A DNA stretch of 64,000 nt from Cinclus cinclus (lineage: Eukaryota > Chordata > Aves > Passeriformes > Cinclidae). Below are positions 1 to 12,195 of this stretch, piece by piece. The stretch lies in assembly GCF_963662255.1 (NCBI RefSeq), contig NC_085052.1:37706654-37770653 (forward strand). The letters are read 5' to 3'. The position numbers and the translations under genes were made by a program. The first letter of the stretch is position 1; each line of letters begins with the position of its first letter. Under the pieces are notes generated by a model. The model saw nothing but the letters and a program-made list of their open reading frames with translations, did no database searches and had not been told where the DNA came from.

Positions 1-740
1 TCCCCGTGCTGTAACAATCCATCCCTGCCCCTTTTAGGCCCATTGGTGTCACAAGGGATCATTAGATTGTTAGCCTGCATTGGGTCACAATGGTTCCTTG
101 CTTCTCTTAACCTCTGTGGTGTCACAATGCATCCCATGCCCTTTTAGGCCACTTGATGTCACAATGAATCATTTGATTCTTGGCCTCCATGGTGTCATAA
201 TGGTTCCTTGTTTCTATTGGGCCCCATGCTGTCCCAATTCATCCCTGGCCCTTTTATACCCCCTGGTGTCAAATGGGATCCTGGGATTATTAGCCTCCAT
301 TGGGTCACAATGGATCCTTGCTTCTCTTAACCCCTGTGCTGTCACAATGCATCCCATGCCCTTTTAGGCCACTTGATGTCACAATGAATCATTTGATTCT
401 TGGCCTCCACGGTGGCATAATAGATCCTTGCTTCTATTGGTCCCCGTGCTGTAACAATCCATCCCTGGCCCTTTTAGGCCCATTGGTGTCACAAGGGATC
501 ATTAGATTGTTAGCCTGCATTGGGTCACAATGGTTCCTTGCTTCTCTTAACCTCTGTGGTGTCACAATGCATCCCATGCCCTTTTAGGCCACTTGATGTC
601 ACAATGAATCATTTGATTCTTGGCCTCCATGGTGTCATAATGGTTCCTTGTTTCTATTGGGCCCCATGCTGTCACAATTCATCCCTGGCCCTTTTTACGC
701 CCCCTGGTGTCAAATGGGATCCTGGGATTATTAGCCTCCA

Positions 741-961
741 TTGGGTCACAATGGATCCTTGCTTCTCTTAACCCCTGTGCTGTCACAATGCATCCCATGC
801 CCTTTTAGGCCACTTGATGTCACAATGAATCATTTGATTCTTGGCCTCCACGGTGGCATAATAGATCCTTGCTTCTATTGGTCCCCGTGCTGTAACAATC
901 CATCCCTGGCCCTTTTTATACCCCCTGGTGCCACAAGGGATCATTAGATTGTTAGCCTGCA
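741..961 (+). repeat. Reference unit, class B (221 bp)
   Basis: Class B shares s1-s3 with the other classes but has its own second half. s4 carries CGGTGGCATAATAGATCC and TATTGGTCCCCG, s5 carries TGTAACAATCCATCC followed by a five-T run and TATACCCCC, and s6 carries GTGCCACAAGGGATCATTAG. The extra T in s5 makes the unit 221 bp rather than 220. B/C hybrids (for example 5594-5813) have the B s4 but end in the class C form CTTTTAGGCCCATTGG. The s4 start alternates between CACGG and CATGG among copies, as expected for CpG decay. Class B is one of the commonest classes and is found throughout the window. Confidence 0.9.
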
Positions 962-1600
962 TTGGGTCACAATGGTTCCTTGATTCTCTTAACCTCTGTG
1001 TTGTCACAACGCATTCCAAGCCCTTTTAGGCCACTTGGTCTTACAATGAAGCATTTGATTTTTGGCCTCCATGGTGGCGAAATTGTACCAGGTTTTAATT
1101 GGGCCCCATGCTTTCACAATACATCCCTGCCCCTTTTAGGCCCATTGGTGTCAAAAGGGATCATTAGATTGTTAGCGTGCATTGGGTCACAATGGATCCT
1201 TGCTTCTCTTAACCCCTGTGGTGTCACAATGCATCCCATGCCCTTTTAGGCCACTTGATGTCACAATGAATCATTTGATTCTTGGCCTCCATGGTGACAT
1301 AATAAATCCTTGCTTCTATTGGTCCCCGTGCTGTAACAATCCATCCCTGGCCCTTTTTATACCTCCTGGTGCCACAAAGGATCATTAGATTGTTAGCCTG
1401 CATTGGGTCACAATGGTTCCTTGCTTCTCTTAACCCCTGTGCTGTCACAATGCATCCCATGCCCTTTTAGGCCACTTGATGTCACAATGAATCATTTGAT
1501 TCTTGGCCTTCATGGTGTCATAATGGTTCCTTGCTTCTATAGGTCCCCATGCTGTCAGAGTTCATCCGTGGTCCTTTTGCGCCCCCTGTGGTCAAAAGGG

Positions 1601-1616
1601 ATTCTTAGATTATTAG
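1601..1616 (+). repeat. 8-bp duplication in s6 (ATTCTTAG ATTATTAG)
   Basis: A class D unit (1403-1630, 228 bp) has ATTCTTAG followed by a near copy, ATTATTAG, where normal class D units have ATTCTTAG once before ATTG. The same imperfect form is found at 47438-47453. It looks like replication slippage followed by one substitution, or slippage between related motifs. Confidence 0.9.
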
Positions 1617-3172
1617 ATTGTTAGCCTGCATTGGGTCACAATGGATCCTGGATTCTCTTAACCCCTGTGGTGTCACAATGCATACCATGCCCTTTTAGGC
1701 CACTTGATGTCACAATGAATCATTTGATTCTTGGCCTCCATGGTGGCGTAATTGTACCAGGCTTTAATTGGGCCCCATGCTGTCACAATTCATCCCTGCC
1801 ACTTTTAGGCCCATTGGTGTCAAAAGGGATCATTAGATTGTTAGCCTGCATTGGGTCACAATGGTTCCTTGCTTCTCTTAACCTCTGTGGTGTCACAATG
1901 CATCCCATGCCCTTTTAGGCCACTTGATGTCACAATGAATCATTTGATTCTTGGCCTCCATGGTGGCATAATAGATCCTTGCTTCTATTGGTCCCCATGC
2001 TGTCACAATTCATCCCTGGCCCTTTTAGGCCCATTGGTGTCACAAGGGATCATTAGATTGTTAGCCTGCATTGGGTCACAATGGTTCCTTGCTTCTCTTA
2101 ACCTCTGTGGTGTCACAATGCATTCCAAGCCCTTTTAGGCCACTTGGTCTTACAATGAATCATTTGATTTTTGGCCTCCATGGTGTCATAATGGTTCCTT
2201 GTTTCTATTGAGCCCCGTGCTGTAACAATCCATCCCTGGCCCTTTTTATACCCCCTGGTGCCACAAGGGATCATTAGATTGTTAGCCTGCATTGGGTCAC
2301 AATGGTTCCTTGCTTCTCTTAACCTCTGTGGTGTCACAACGCATTCCAAGCCCTTTTAGGCCACTTGGTCTTACAATGAACCATTTGATTTTTGGCCTCC
2401 ATGGTGGCGAAATTGTACCAGGTTTTAATTGGGCCCCATGCTTTCACAATACATCCCTGCCCCTTTTAGGCCCATTGGTGTCAAAAGGGATCATTAGATT
2501 GTTAGCGTGCATTGGGTCACAATGGATCCTTGCTTCTCTTAACCCCTGTGGTGTCACAATGCATCCCATGCCCTTTTAGGCCACTTGATGTCACAATGAA
2601 TTATTTGATTCTTGGCCTCCATGGTGTCATAATGGTTCCTTGTTTGTATTGGTCCCCGTTCTGTAACAATTCATCCCTGGCCCTTTTAGGCTCCCTGGTG
2701 TCAAATGGGATCCTGGGATTATTAGCCTCCATTGGGTGACAATGGATCCTTGCTTCTCTTAACCCCTGTGCTGTCACAATGCATCCCATGCCCTTTTAGG
2801 CCACTTGATGTCACAATGAATCATTTGATTCTTGGCCTCCACGGTGGCATAATAGATCCTTGCTTCTATTGGTCCCCGTGCTGTAACAATCCATCCCTGG
2901 CCCTTTTTATACCCCCTGGTGCCACAAGGGATCATTAGATTGTTAGCCTGCATTGGGTCACAATGGTTCCTTGCTTCTCTTAACCCCTGTGCTGTCACAA
3001 TGCATCCCATGCCCTTTTAGGCCACTTGATGTCACAATAAATCATTTAAATCTTGGCCTCCATGGTGGCGTAATTGTACCAGGTTTTAATTGGGCCCCAT
3101 GCTTTCACAATACATCCCGGCCCCTTTTAGGCCCATTGGTGCCAAAAGGGATCATTACATTGTTAGCCTCCA

Positions 3173-3392
3173 TTGGGTCACAATGGATCCTTGCTTCTCT
3201 TAACCCCTGTGGTGTCACAATGCATCCCATGCCCTTTTAGGCCACTTGATGTCACAATGAATCATTTGATTCTTGGCCTCCATGGTGGCATGATTGTACC
3301 AGGTTTTACTTGGGCCCCATGCTTTCACAATTCATCCCTGCCCCTTTTAGGCCCATTGGTGTCACAAGGGATCATTAGATTGTTAGCCTGCA
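3173..3392 (+). repeat. Reference unit, class C (220 bp)
   Basis: Class C is recognised by an s4 that reads TGGTGGCNTAATTGTACCAGG followed by TTTTACTTGGGCCCCA (or TTTTAATTGGGCCCCA in the second subform, for example 2953-3172). s5 begins TGCTTTCACAAT and ends CCCCTTTTAGGCCCA, and s6 begins TTGGTGTCACAAGGGATCATT or its TCAAAAGGG form. A further subform has GGCGAAATTGTACC in s4 and an s3 reading CTTGGTCTTACAATG (for example 7573-7792). The class is the most diverged from A in s4, but s5 and s6 still align well. Confidence 0.9.
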
Positions 3393-5255
3393 TTGGGTCA
3401 CAATGGTTCCTTGCTTCTCTTAACCTCTGTGGTGTCACAATGCATTCCAAGCCCTTTTAGGCAACTTGGTCTTACAATGAACCATTTGATTCTTGGCCTC
3501 CATGGTGTCATAATGGTTCCTTGTTTCTATTGGGCCCCATGCTGTCACAATTCATCCCTGGCCCTTTTACGCCCCCTGGTGTCAAATGGGATCCTGGGAT
3601 TATTAGCCTCCATTGGGTCACAATGGATCCTTGCTTCTCTAAACCCCTGTGCTGTCACAATGCATCCCATGTCCTTTTAGGCCACTTGATGTCCAAATGA
3701 ATCATTTGATTCTTGGCCTCCACGGTGGCATAATAGATCCTTGCTTCTATTGGTCCCCTTGCTGTAACAATCCATCCCTGGCCCTTTTTATACCCCCTGG
3801 TGCCACAAGGGATCATTAGATTGTTAGCCTGCATTGGGTCACAATGGTTCCTTGCTTCTCTTAACCCCTGTGGTGTCACAATGCATCCCATGCCCTTTTA
3901 GGCCACTTGATGTCACAATGAATCATTTGAGTCTTGGCCTCCATGGTGTCATAATGGTTCCTTGTTTCTATTGGGCCCCATGCTGTCACAATTCATCCCT
4001 GGCCCTTTTACGCCCCCTGGTGTCAAATGGGATCCTGGGATTATTAGCCTCCATTGGGTCGCAATGGATCCTTGCTTCTCTTAACCCCTGTGCTGTCACA
4101 ATGCATCCCATGCCCTTTTAGGCCACTTGATGTCACAATGAATCATTTGATTCTTGGCCTCCACGGTGGCATAATAGATCCTTGCTTCTATTGGTCCCCG
4201 TGCTGTAACAATCCATCCCTGGCCCTTTTTATACCCCCTGGTGCCACAAGGGATCATTAGATTGTTAGCCTGCATTGGGTCACAATGGATCCTTGCTTCT
4301 CTTAACCCCTGTGGTGTCAAAATGCATACCATGCCCTTTTAGGCCACTTGATGTCACAATGAATCATTTGATTCTTGGCCTCCATGGTGGCGTAATTGTA
4401 CCAGGTTTAATTGGGCCCCATGCTGTCACAATTCATCCCTGCCACTTTTAGGCCCATTGGTGTCACAAGGGATCATTAGATTGTTAGCCTGCATTGGGTC
4501 ACAATGGTTCCTTGCTTCTCTTAACCTCTGTGGTGTCACAATGCATCCCATGCCCTTTTAGGCCACTTGATGTCACAATGAATCATTTGATTCTTGGCCT
4601 CCATGGTGGCATAATAGATCCTTGCTTCTATTGGTCCCCATGCTGTCACAATTCATCCCTGGCCCTTTTAGGCCCATTGGTGTCACAAGGGATCATTAGA
4701 TTGTTAGCCTCCCTTGGTTCACAATGGTTCCTTGCTTCTCTAAACCTCTGTGGTGTCACAATGCATTCCAAGCCCTTTTAGGCCACTTGGTCTTACAATG
4801 AATCATTTGATTTTTGGCCTCCATGGTGTCATAATGGTTCCTTGTTTCTATGGGGCCCCATGCTTTCACAATTCATCCCTGGCCCTTTTACGCCCCCTGG
4901 TGTCAAATGGGATCCTGGGATTATTAGCCTCCATTGGGTCACAATGGATCCTTGCTTCTCTTAACCCCTGTGGTGTCACAATGCATCCCATGCCCTTTTA
5001 GGCCACTTGATGTCACAATGAATCATTTGATTCTTGGCCTCCATGGTGTCATAATGGTTCCTTGTTTCTATTGGGCCCCATGCTGTCACAATTCATCCCT
5101 GGCCCTTTTGGGCCCCTGGTTTCTCAAGGGATCATTAGATTGTTAGCCTCCCTTGAGTCACAATGGATCCTGGCTTCTCTTAACCTCTGTGGTGTCACAA
5201 TGCATCCCATGCCCTTTTAGGCCACATGATGTCACAATGAATTATTTGATTCTAG

Positions 5256-5269
5256 GCCACCATGGTGGC
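5256..5269. repeat. 14-bp perfect palindrome at the s3/s4 junction
   Basis: GCCACCATGGTGGC reads the same on both strands. Most units have the imperfect GCCTCCATGGTGGC here. The perfect form occurs in five related B/C hybrid units: here and at 7015-7028, 11858-11871, 18465-18478 and 20225-20238. No function is implied. Confidence 0.85.
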
Positions 5270-5373
5270 ATAATAGATCCTTGCTTCTATTGGTCCCCGT
5301 TCTGTAACAATTCATCCCTGGCCCTTTTAGGCCCATTGGTGTAAACAAGGGATCATTAGATTGTTAGCCTGCA

Positions 5374-5593
5374 TTGGGTCACAATGGTTCCTTGCTTCTC
5401 TTAACCTCTGTGGTGTCACAATGCATCCCATGCCCTTTTAGGCCACTTGATGTCACAATGAATCATTTGATTCTTGGCCTCCATGGTGTCATAATGGTTC
5501 CTTGTTTCTATTGGGCCCCATGCTGTCACAATTCATCCCTGGCCCTTTTACGCCCCCTGGTGTCAAATGGGATCCTGGGATTATTAGCCTCCA
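5374..5593 (+). repeat. Reference unit, class A (220 bp), showing six sub-repeats
   Basis: This intact class A unit shows the internal structure. Six sub-repeats lie at 5374-5410 (s1, 37 bp), 5411-5447 (s2, 37), 5448-5483 (s3, 36), 5484-5520 (s4, 37), 5521-5557 (s5, 37) and 5558-5593 (s6, 36). Each starts with a version of TGGTGTCACAATG. By hand alignment s1/s4 match at about 26 of 37 positions, s2/s5 at 30 of 37 and s3/s6 at 26 of 36, whereas adjacent s1/s2 match at only about 20 of 37. The unit is therefore two diverged 110 bp trimers. Class A is marked in s4 by TGTCATAATGGTTCC with TATTGGGCCCCA, in s5 by CTTTTACGCCCCC and in s6 by AAATGGGATCCTGGG. A frequent class A variant (for example 520-740) has one extra T before ACGCC and is 221 bp. 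Confidence 0.95.
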
Positions 5594-5813
5594 TTGGGTC
5601 ACAATGGATCCTTGCTTCTCTTAACCCCTGTGCTGTCACAATGCATCCCATGCCCTTTTAGGCCACTTGATGTCACAATGAATCATTTGATTCTTGGCCT
5701 CCACGGTGGCATAATAGATCCTTGCTTCTATTGGTCCCCGTGCTGTAACAATCCATCCCTGGCCCTTTTAGGCCCATTGGTGTCACAAGGGATCATTAGA
5801 TTGTTAGCCTGCA

Positions 5814-7572
5814 TTGGGTCACAATGGTTCCTTGCTTCTCTTAACCTCTGTGTCTCACAATGCATCCCATGCCCTTTTAGGCCACTTGATGTCACAATGA
5901 ATCATTTGATTCTTGGCCTCCATGGTGTCATAATAGATCCTTGATTCTATTGGTCCCCGTGCTGTAACAATCCATCCCTGGCCCTTTTTATACCCCCTGG
6001 TGCCACAAGGGATCATTAGATTGTTAGCCTGCATTGGGTCACAATGGATCCTTGCTTCTCTTAACCCCTGTGGTGTCACAATGCATACCATGCCCTTTTA
6101 GGCCACTTGATGTCACAATGAATCATTTGATTCTTGGCCTCCATGGTGGCGTAATTGTACCAGGCTTTAATTGGGCCCCATGCTGTCACAATTCATCCCT
6201 GCCACTTTTAGGCCCATTGGTGTCACAAGGGATCATTAGATTGTTAGCCTGCATTGGGTCACAATGGTTCCTTGCTTCTCTTAACCTCTGTGGTGTCACA
6301 ATGCATCCCATGCCCTTTTAGGCCACTTGATGTCACAATGAATCATTTGATTCTTGGCCTCCATGGTGGCATAATAGATCCTTGCTTCTATTGGTCCCCA
6401 TGCTGTCACAATTCATCCCTGGCCCTTTTAGGCCCATTGGTGTCACAAGGGATCATTAGATTGTTAGCCTGCATTGGGTCACAATGGTTCCTTGCTTCTC
6501 TTAACCTCTGTGGTGTCACAATGCATTCCAAGCCCTTTTAGGCCACTTGGTCTTACAATGAATCATTTGATTTTTGGCCTCCATGGTGTCATAATGGTTC
6601 CTTGTTTCTATTGAGCCCCATGCTGGCACAATTCATCCCTGTCCCTTTTAGGCCCATTGGTGTCCAAAGGGATCATTAGATTATTAGCCTCCATTGGGTC
6701 ACAATGGATCCTTGCTTCTCTTAACCCCTGTGGTGTCAAATGCATCCCATGCCCTTTTAGGCCACTTGATGTCACAATGAATCATTTGATTCTTGGCCTC
6801 CATGGTGTCATAATGGTGCCTTGTTTCTATTGGGCCCCATGCTGTCACAATTCATCCCTGGCCCTTTTGGGCCCCTGGTTTCTCAAGGGATCATTAGATT
6901 GTTAGCCTCCCTTGAGTCACAATGGATCCTTGCTTCTCTTAACCTCTGTGGTGTCGCAATGCATCTAATGCCCTTTTAGGCCACATGATGTCACAATGAA
7001 TTATTTGATTCTAGGCCACCATGGTGGCATAATAGATCCTTGGTTTATTGGTCCCCGTGCTGTAACAATTCATCCCTGGCCCTTTTAGGCCCATTGGTGT
7101 CACAAGGGATCATTAGATTGTTAGCCTGCATTGGGTCACAATGGTTCCTTGCTTCTCTTAACCTCTGTGGTGTCACAATGCATCCCATGCCCTTTTAGGC
7201 CACTTGATGTCACAATGAATCATTTGATTCTTGGCCTCCATGGTGTCATAATGGTTCCTTGTTTCTATTGGGCCCCATGCTGTCACAATTCATCCCTGGC
7301 CCTTTTTACGCCCCCTGGTGTCAAATGGGATCCTGGGATTATTAGCCTCCATTGGGTCACAATGGATCCTTGCTTCTCTTAACCCCTGTGCTGTCACAAT
7401 GCATCCCATGCCCTTTTAGGCCACTTGATGTCACAATGAATCATTTGATTCTTGGCCTCCACGGTGGCATAATAGATCCTTGCTTCTATTGGTCCCCGTG
7501 CTGTAACAATCCATCCCTGGCCCTTTTTATACCCCCTGGTGCCACAAGGGATCATTAGATTGTTAGCCTGCA
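5814..7572 (+). repeat. Eight-unit block, second copy (1759 bp)
   Basis: This is the second copy of the eight-unit order described for 4054-5813. It carries small private indels: a 1 bp loss at the s1/s2 junction of its first unit (GTGTCTCAC), a 1 bp loss in the unit at 6694 (GTGTCAAATGC), and a shortened s4 in the unit at 6914 (CCTTGGTTTATTGG). The same eight-unit string is present again at 10656-12416 and 19022-20783. Confidence 0.85.
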
Positions 7573-8453
7573 TTGGGTCACAATGGTTCCTTGCTTCTCT
7601 TAACCCCTGTGCTGTCACAACGCATTCCAAGCCCTTTTAGGCCACTTGGTCTTACAATGAACCATTTGATTTTTGGCCTCCATGGTGGCGAAATTGTACC
7701 AGGTTTTAATTGGGCCCCATGCTTTCACAATACATCCCTGCCCCTTTTAGGCCCATTGGTGTCAAAAGGGATCATTAGATTGTTAGCGTGCATTGGGTCA
7801 CAATGGATCGTTGCTTCTCTTAACCCCTGTGGTGTCACAATGCATCCCATGCCCTTTTAGGCCACTTGATGTCACAATGAATTATTTGATTCTTGGCCTC
7901 CATGGTGTCATAATGGTTCCTTGTTTGTATTGGTCCCCGTTCTGTAACAATTCATCCCTGGCCCTTTTAGGCCCCCTGGTGTCAAATGGGATCCTGGGAT
8001 TATTAGCCTCCATTGGGTGACAATGGATCCTTGCTTCTCTTAACCCCTGTGCTGTCACAATGCATCCCATGCCCTTTTAGGCCACTTGATGTCACAATGA
8101 ATCATTTGATTCTTGGCCTCCACGGTGGCATAATAGATCCTTGCTTCTATTGGTCCCCGTGCTGTAACAATCCATCCCTGGCCCTTTTTATACCCCCTGG
8201 TGCCACAAGGGATCATTAGATTGTTAGCCTGCATTGGGTCACAATGGTTCCTTGCTTCTCTTAACCCCTGTGCTGTCACAATGCATCCCATGCCCTTTTA
8301 GGCCACTTGATGTCACAATGAATCATTTCAGTCTTGGCCTCCATGGTGTCATAATGGTTCCTTGTTTCTATTGGTCCCCATGCTGTCACAATTCATCCCT
8401 GGGCCTTTTACGCCCCCTGGTGTCAAATGGGATCCTGGGATTATTAGCCTCCA

Positions 8454-8673
8454 TTGGGTCACAATGGTTCCTTGCTTCTCTTAACCACTGTGGTGTCACA
8501 ATGCATTCCAAGCCCTTTTAGGCCACTTGATGTCACAATGAACCATTTGATTCTTGGCCTTCATGGTGTCATAATGGTTCCTTGCTTCTATAGGTCCCCA
8601 TGCTGTCAGAGTCCATCCGTGGTCCTTTTGCGCCCCCTGGTGTCAAAAGGGATTCTTAGATTGTTAGCCTGCA
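8454..8673 (+). repeat. Reference unit, class D (220 bp)
   Basis: Class D keeps a class A-like start of s4 but reads CTTCTATAGGTCCCCA at its end. s5 begins TGCTGTCAGAGTCCATCCG with GGTCCTTTTGCGCCCCC, and s6 has TCAAAAGGGATTCTTAG. It is the least frequent of the four classes. In the units I followed it usually comes directly after class B or class A. Five class D units elsewhere carry an 8 bp duplication in s6 and are 228 bp long. Confidence 0.9.
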
Positions 8674-11600
8674 TTGGGTCACAATGGATCCTTGCTTCTC
8701 TTAACCCCTGTGCTGTCACAATGCATCCCATGCCCTTTTAGGCCACTTGATGTCACAATAAATCATTTAAATCTTGGCCTCCATGGTGGCGTAATTGTAC
8801 CAGGTTTTAATTGGGCCCCATGCTTTCACAATACATCCCTGCCCCTTTTAGGCCCATTGGTGCCAAAAGGGATCATTACATTGTTAGCCTCCATTGGGTC
8901 ACAATGGATCCTTGCTTCTCTTAACCCCTGTGGTGTCACAATGCATCCCATGCCCTTTTAGGCCACTTGATGTCACAATGAATCATTTGATTCTTGGCCT
9001 CCATGGTGGCATAATTGTACCAGGTTTTACTTGGGCCCCATGCTTTCACAATTCATCCCTGCCCCTTTTAGGCCCATTGGTGTCACAAGGGATCATTAGA
9101 TTGTTAGCCTGCATTGGGTCACAATGGTTCCTTGCTTCTCTTAACCTCTGTGGTGTCACAATGCATCCCATGCCCTTTTAGGCCACTTGATGTCACAATG
9201 AATTATTTGATTCTTGGCCTCCATGGTGTCATAATGGTTCCTTGTTTCTATTGGGCCCCATGCTGTCACAATTCATCTCTGGCCCTTTTACGCCCCCTGG
9301 TGTCAAATGGGATCCTGGGATTATTAGCCTCCATTGGGTCACAATGGATCCTTGCTTCTCTTAACCCCTGTGGTGTCACAATGCATCCCATGCCCTTTTA
9401 GGCCACTTGATGTCACAATGAATCATTTGATTCTTGGCCTCCATGGTGGCATAATAGATCCTTGCTTCTATTGGTCCCCGTGCTGTTACAATCCATCCCT
9501 GGCACTTTTTATACCCCCTGGTGCCACAAGGGATCATTAGATTGTTAGCCTGCATTGGGTCACAATGTTTCCTTGCTTCTCTTAACCTCTGTGGTGTCAC
9601 AATGCATTCCAAGCCCTTTTAGGCCACTTGATGTCACAATGAACCATTTGATTCTTGGCCTTCATGGTGTCATAATGGTTCCTTGCTTCTATAGGTCCCC
9701 ATGCTGTCAGAGTCCATCCGTGGTCCTTTTGCGCCCCCTGGTGTCAAAAGGGATTCTTAGATTGTTAGCCTGCATTGGGTCACAATGGTTCCTTGCTTCT
9801 CTTAACCCCTGTGCTGTCACAATGCATCCCATGCCCTTTTAGGCCACTTGATGTCACAATAAATCATTTAAATCTTGGCCTCCATGGTGGCGTAATTGTA
9901 CCAGGTTTTAATTGGGCCCCATGCTTTCACAATACATCCCGGCCCCTTTTAGGCCCATTGGTGCCAAAAGGGATCATTACATTGTTAGCCTCCATTGGGT
10001 CACAATGGATCCTTGCTTCTCTTAACCCCTGTGGTGTCACAATGCATCCCATGCCCTTTTAGGCCACTTGATGTCACAATGAATCATTTGATTCTTGGCC
10101 TCCATGGTGGCATAATTGTACCAGGTTTTACTTGGGCCCCATGCTTTCACAATTCATCCCTGCACCTTTTAGGCCCATTGGTGTCACAAGGGATCATTAG
10201 ATTGTTAGCCTGCATTGGGTCACAATGGTTCCTTGCTTCTCTTAACCTCTGTGGTGTCACAATGCATCCCATGCCCTTTTAGGCCACATGATGTCACAAT
10301 GAATCATTTGATTCTTGGCCTCCACAGTGGCATAATAGATCCTTGCTTCTATTGGTCCCCGTGCTGTAACAATCCATCCCTGGCCCTTTTTATACCCCCT
10401 GGTGCCACAAGGGATCATTAGATTGTTAGCCTGCATTGGGTCACAATGGTTCCTTGCTTCTCTTAACCCCTGTGCTGTCACAATGCATCCCATGCCCTTT
10501 TATGCCACTTGATGTCACAATGAATCATTTGATTCTTGGCCTCCATGGTGGCATGATTGTACCAGGTTTTACTTGGGCCCCATGCTTTCACAATTCATCC
10601 CTGCCCCTTTTAGGCCCATTGGTGTCACAAGGGATCATTAGATTGTTAGCCTGCATTGGGTCACAATGGTTCCTTGCTTCTCTTAACCTCTGTGTCTCAC
10701 AATGCATCCCATGCCCTTTTAGGCCACTTGATGTCACAATGAATCATTTGATTCTTGGCCTCCATGGTGTCATAATAGATCCTTGATTCTATTGGTCCCC
10801 GTGCTGTAACAGTCCATCCCTGGCCCTTTTTATACCCCCTGGTGCCACAAGGGATCATTAGATTGTTAGCCTGCATTGGGTCACAATGGATCCTTGCTTC
10901 TCTTAACCCCTGTGGTGTCACAATGCATACCATGCCCTTTTAGGCCACTTGATGTCACAATGAATCATTTGATTCTTGGCCTCCATGGTGGCGTAATTGT
11001 ACCAGGCTTTAATTGGGCCCCATGCTGTCACAATTCATCCCTGCCACTTTTAGGCCCATTGGTGTCACAAGGGATCATTAGATTGTTAGCCTGCATTGGG
11101 TCACAATGGTTCCTTGCTTCTCTTAACCTCTGTGGTGTCACAATGCATCCCATGCCCTTTTAGGCCACTTGATGTCACAATGAATCATTTGATTCTTGGC
11201 CTCCATGGTGGCATAATAGATCCTTGCTTCTATTGGTCCCCATGCTGTCACAATTCATCCCTGGCCCTTTTAGGCCCATTGGTGTCACAAGGGATCATTA
11301 GATTGTTAGCCTGCATTGGGTCACAATGGTTCCTTGCTTCTCTTAACCTCTGTGGTGTCACAATGCATTCCAAGCCCTTTTAGGCCACTTGGTCTTACAA
11401 TGAATCATTTGATTTTTGGCCTCCATGGTGTCATAATGGTTCCTTGTTTCTATTGAGCCCCATGCTGGCACAATTCATCCCTGTCCCTTTTAGGCCCATT
11501 GGTGTCCAAAGGGATCATTAGATTATTAGCCTCCATTGGGTCACAATGGATCCTTGCTTCTCTTAACCCCTGTGGTGTCACAATGCATCCCATGCCCTTT

Positions 11601-12195
11601 TAGGCCACTTGATGTCACAATGAATCATTTGATTCTTGGCCTCCATGGTGTCATAATGGTGCCTTGTTTCTATTGGGCCCCATGCTGTCACAATTCATCC
11701 CTGGCCCTTTTGGGCCCCTGGTTTCTCAAGGGATCATTAGATTGTTAGCCTCCCTTGAGTCACAATGGATCCTTGCTTCTCTTAACCTCTGTGGTGTCGC
11801 AATGCATCTAATGCCCTTTTAGGCCACATGATGTCACAATGAATTATTTGATTCTAGGCCACCATGGTGGCATAATAGATCCTTGCTTCTATTGGTCCCC
11901 GTGCTGTAACAATTCATCCCTGGCCCTTTTAGGCCCATTGGTGTCACAAGGGATCATTAGATTGTTAGCCTGCATTGGGTCACAATGGTTCCTTGCTTCT
12001 CTTAACCTCTGTGGTGTCACAATGCATCCCATGCCCTTTTAGGCCACTTGATGTCACAATGAATCATTTGATTCTTGGCCTCCATGGTGTCATAATGGTT
12101 CCTTGTTTCTATTGGGCCCCATGCTGTCACAATTCATCCCTGGCCCTTTTTACGCCCCCTGGTGTCAAATGGGATCCTGGGATTATTAGCCTCCA

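Larger units (their letters stand above)
1..3392 (+). repeat. Left flank: mosaic of satellite units (partial unit plus 15 units)
   Basis: Units here do not follow one higher-order repeat. Units at 80, 300, 520, 741 and 962 resemble units at 5374, 5594, 7131, 7352 and 7573. Units at 1631, 1851 and 2071 resemble 6034, 6254 and 6474. Units 2292, 2512 and 2732 resemble 7573, 7793 and 8013. Units 1182 and 1403 carry rare variants shared with 46799 and 47240: GTGACATAATAAATCC with an ACCTCC variant in the first, and an 8 bp duplication in the second. The unit at 3173 matches the last unit of the 33-unit repeat that follows. The segment looks like a patchwork left by several unequal exchanges. There are no genes in it. 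Confidence 0.85.
4054..5813 (+). repeat. Eight-unit block, first copy (1760 bp)
   Basis: Inside the 33-unit repeat, eight consecutive units at 4054-5813 line up one-for-one with 5814-7572. The shared class order is B, C, B/C hybrid, A-like, A, B/C hybrid, A, B-type. Shared details include the CTTGGTCTTACAATG s3 at 4714 and 6474, the CTTTTGGGCCCCTGGTTTCTC variant at 4934 and 6694, and the CTTGAGTCACAATGG start at 5153 and 6914. The two copies differ more than the 33-unit copies do from each other, so this is an older duplication within the 33-unit block. Confidence 0.85.
3393..10655 (+). repeat. 33-unit higher-order repeat, copy P1 (7.26 kb)
   Basis: This is the most complete copy of the left higher-order repeat, 33 units in a fixed class order. 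Landmarks are the unit at 3393 (s2-s3 with GGCAACTTGGTCTTACAATG), 3834 (ATTTGAGTCTTGG), 5814 (s1-s2 with GTGTCTCACAATGC, one base short), 7131 (five-T class A), 8234 (ATTTCAGTCTTGG), 8454 (class D), 9555 (ACAATGTTTCC) and 10436 (CTTTTATGCCACTT). The same order is found from 16602 onward at an offset of about 13.2 kb. Differences from that copy are scattered single bases and small indels, so the two look roughly 98-99% identical by eye. The last unit (10436) is a hybrid that leads back into the 5814-type unit instead of a 3393-type unit. Confidence 0.9.

Noticed and set aside
80..367. Recurrent open frame of about 95 codons on the + strand (and 62-116 codon variants) in nearly every unit, starting at TTG
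   Set aside because: It overlaps the next unit's frame, starts at TTG in the repeat itself and ends at the same TAG in each s2 (CTTTTAGGCC). The unit length is 3n+1, so frame shifts each unit. Differences among copies include frameshifts and show no sign of protein-level constraint that I can see. It is a by-product of the repeat.
783..1019. Recurrent antisense open frame of about 78 codons across class B units
   Set aside because: It appears wherever a class B unit (221 bp) meets the next unit and depends only on the repeat sequence. There is no promoter, no recognisable domain and no conservation independent of the DNA repeat.
3033..3042. AATAAA in the CACAATAAATC variant of some class C units (polyadenylation-like)
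   Set aside because: It is a single-base variant of CACAATGAATC with no associated transcript structure.
5448..5460. CRE-like TGATGTCA in s3 of most units
   Set aside because: It is one base away from TGACGTCA and could be a CpG-decayed site, but it is simply the sub-repeat start sequence (TGGTGTCA in the other sub-repeats), so there is no reason to call it regulatory.
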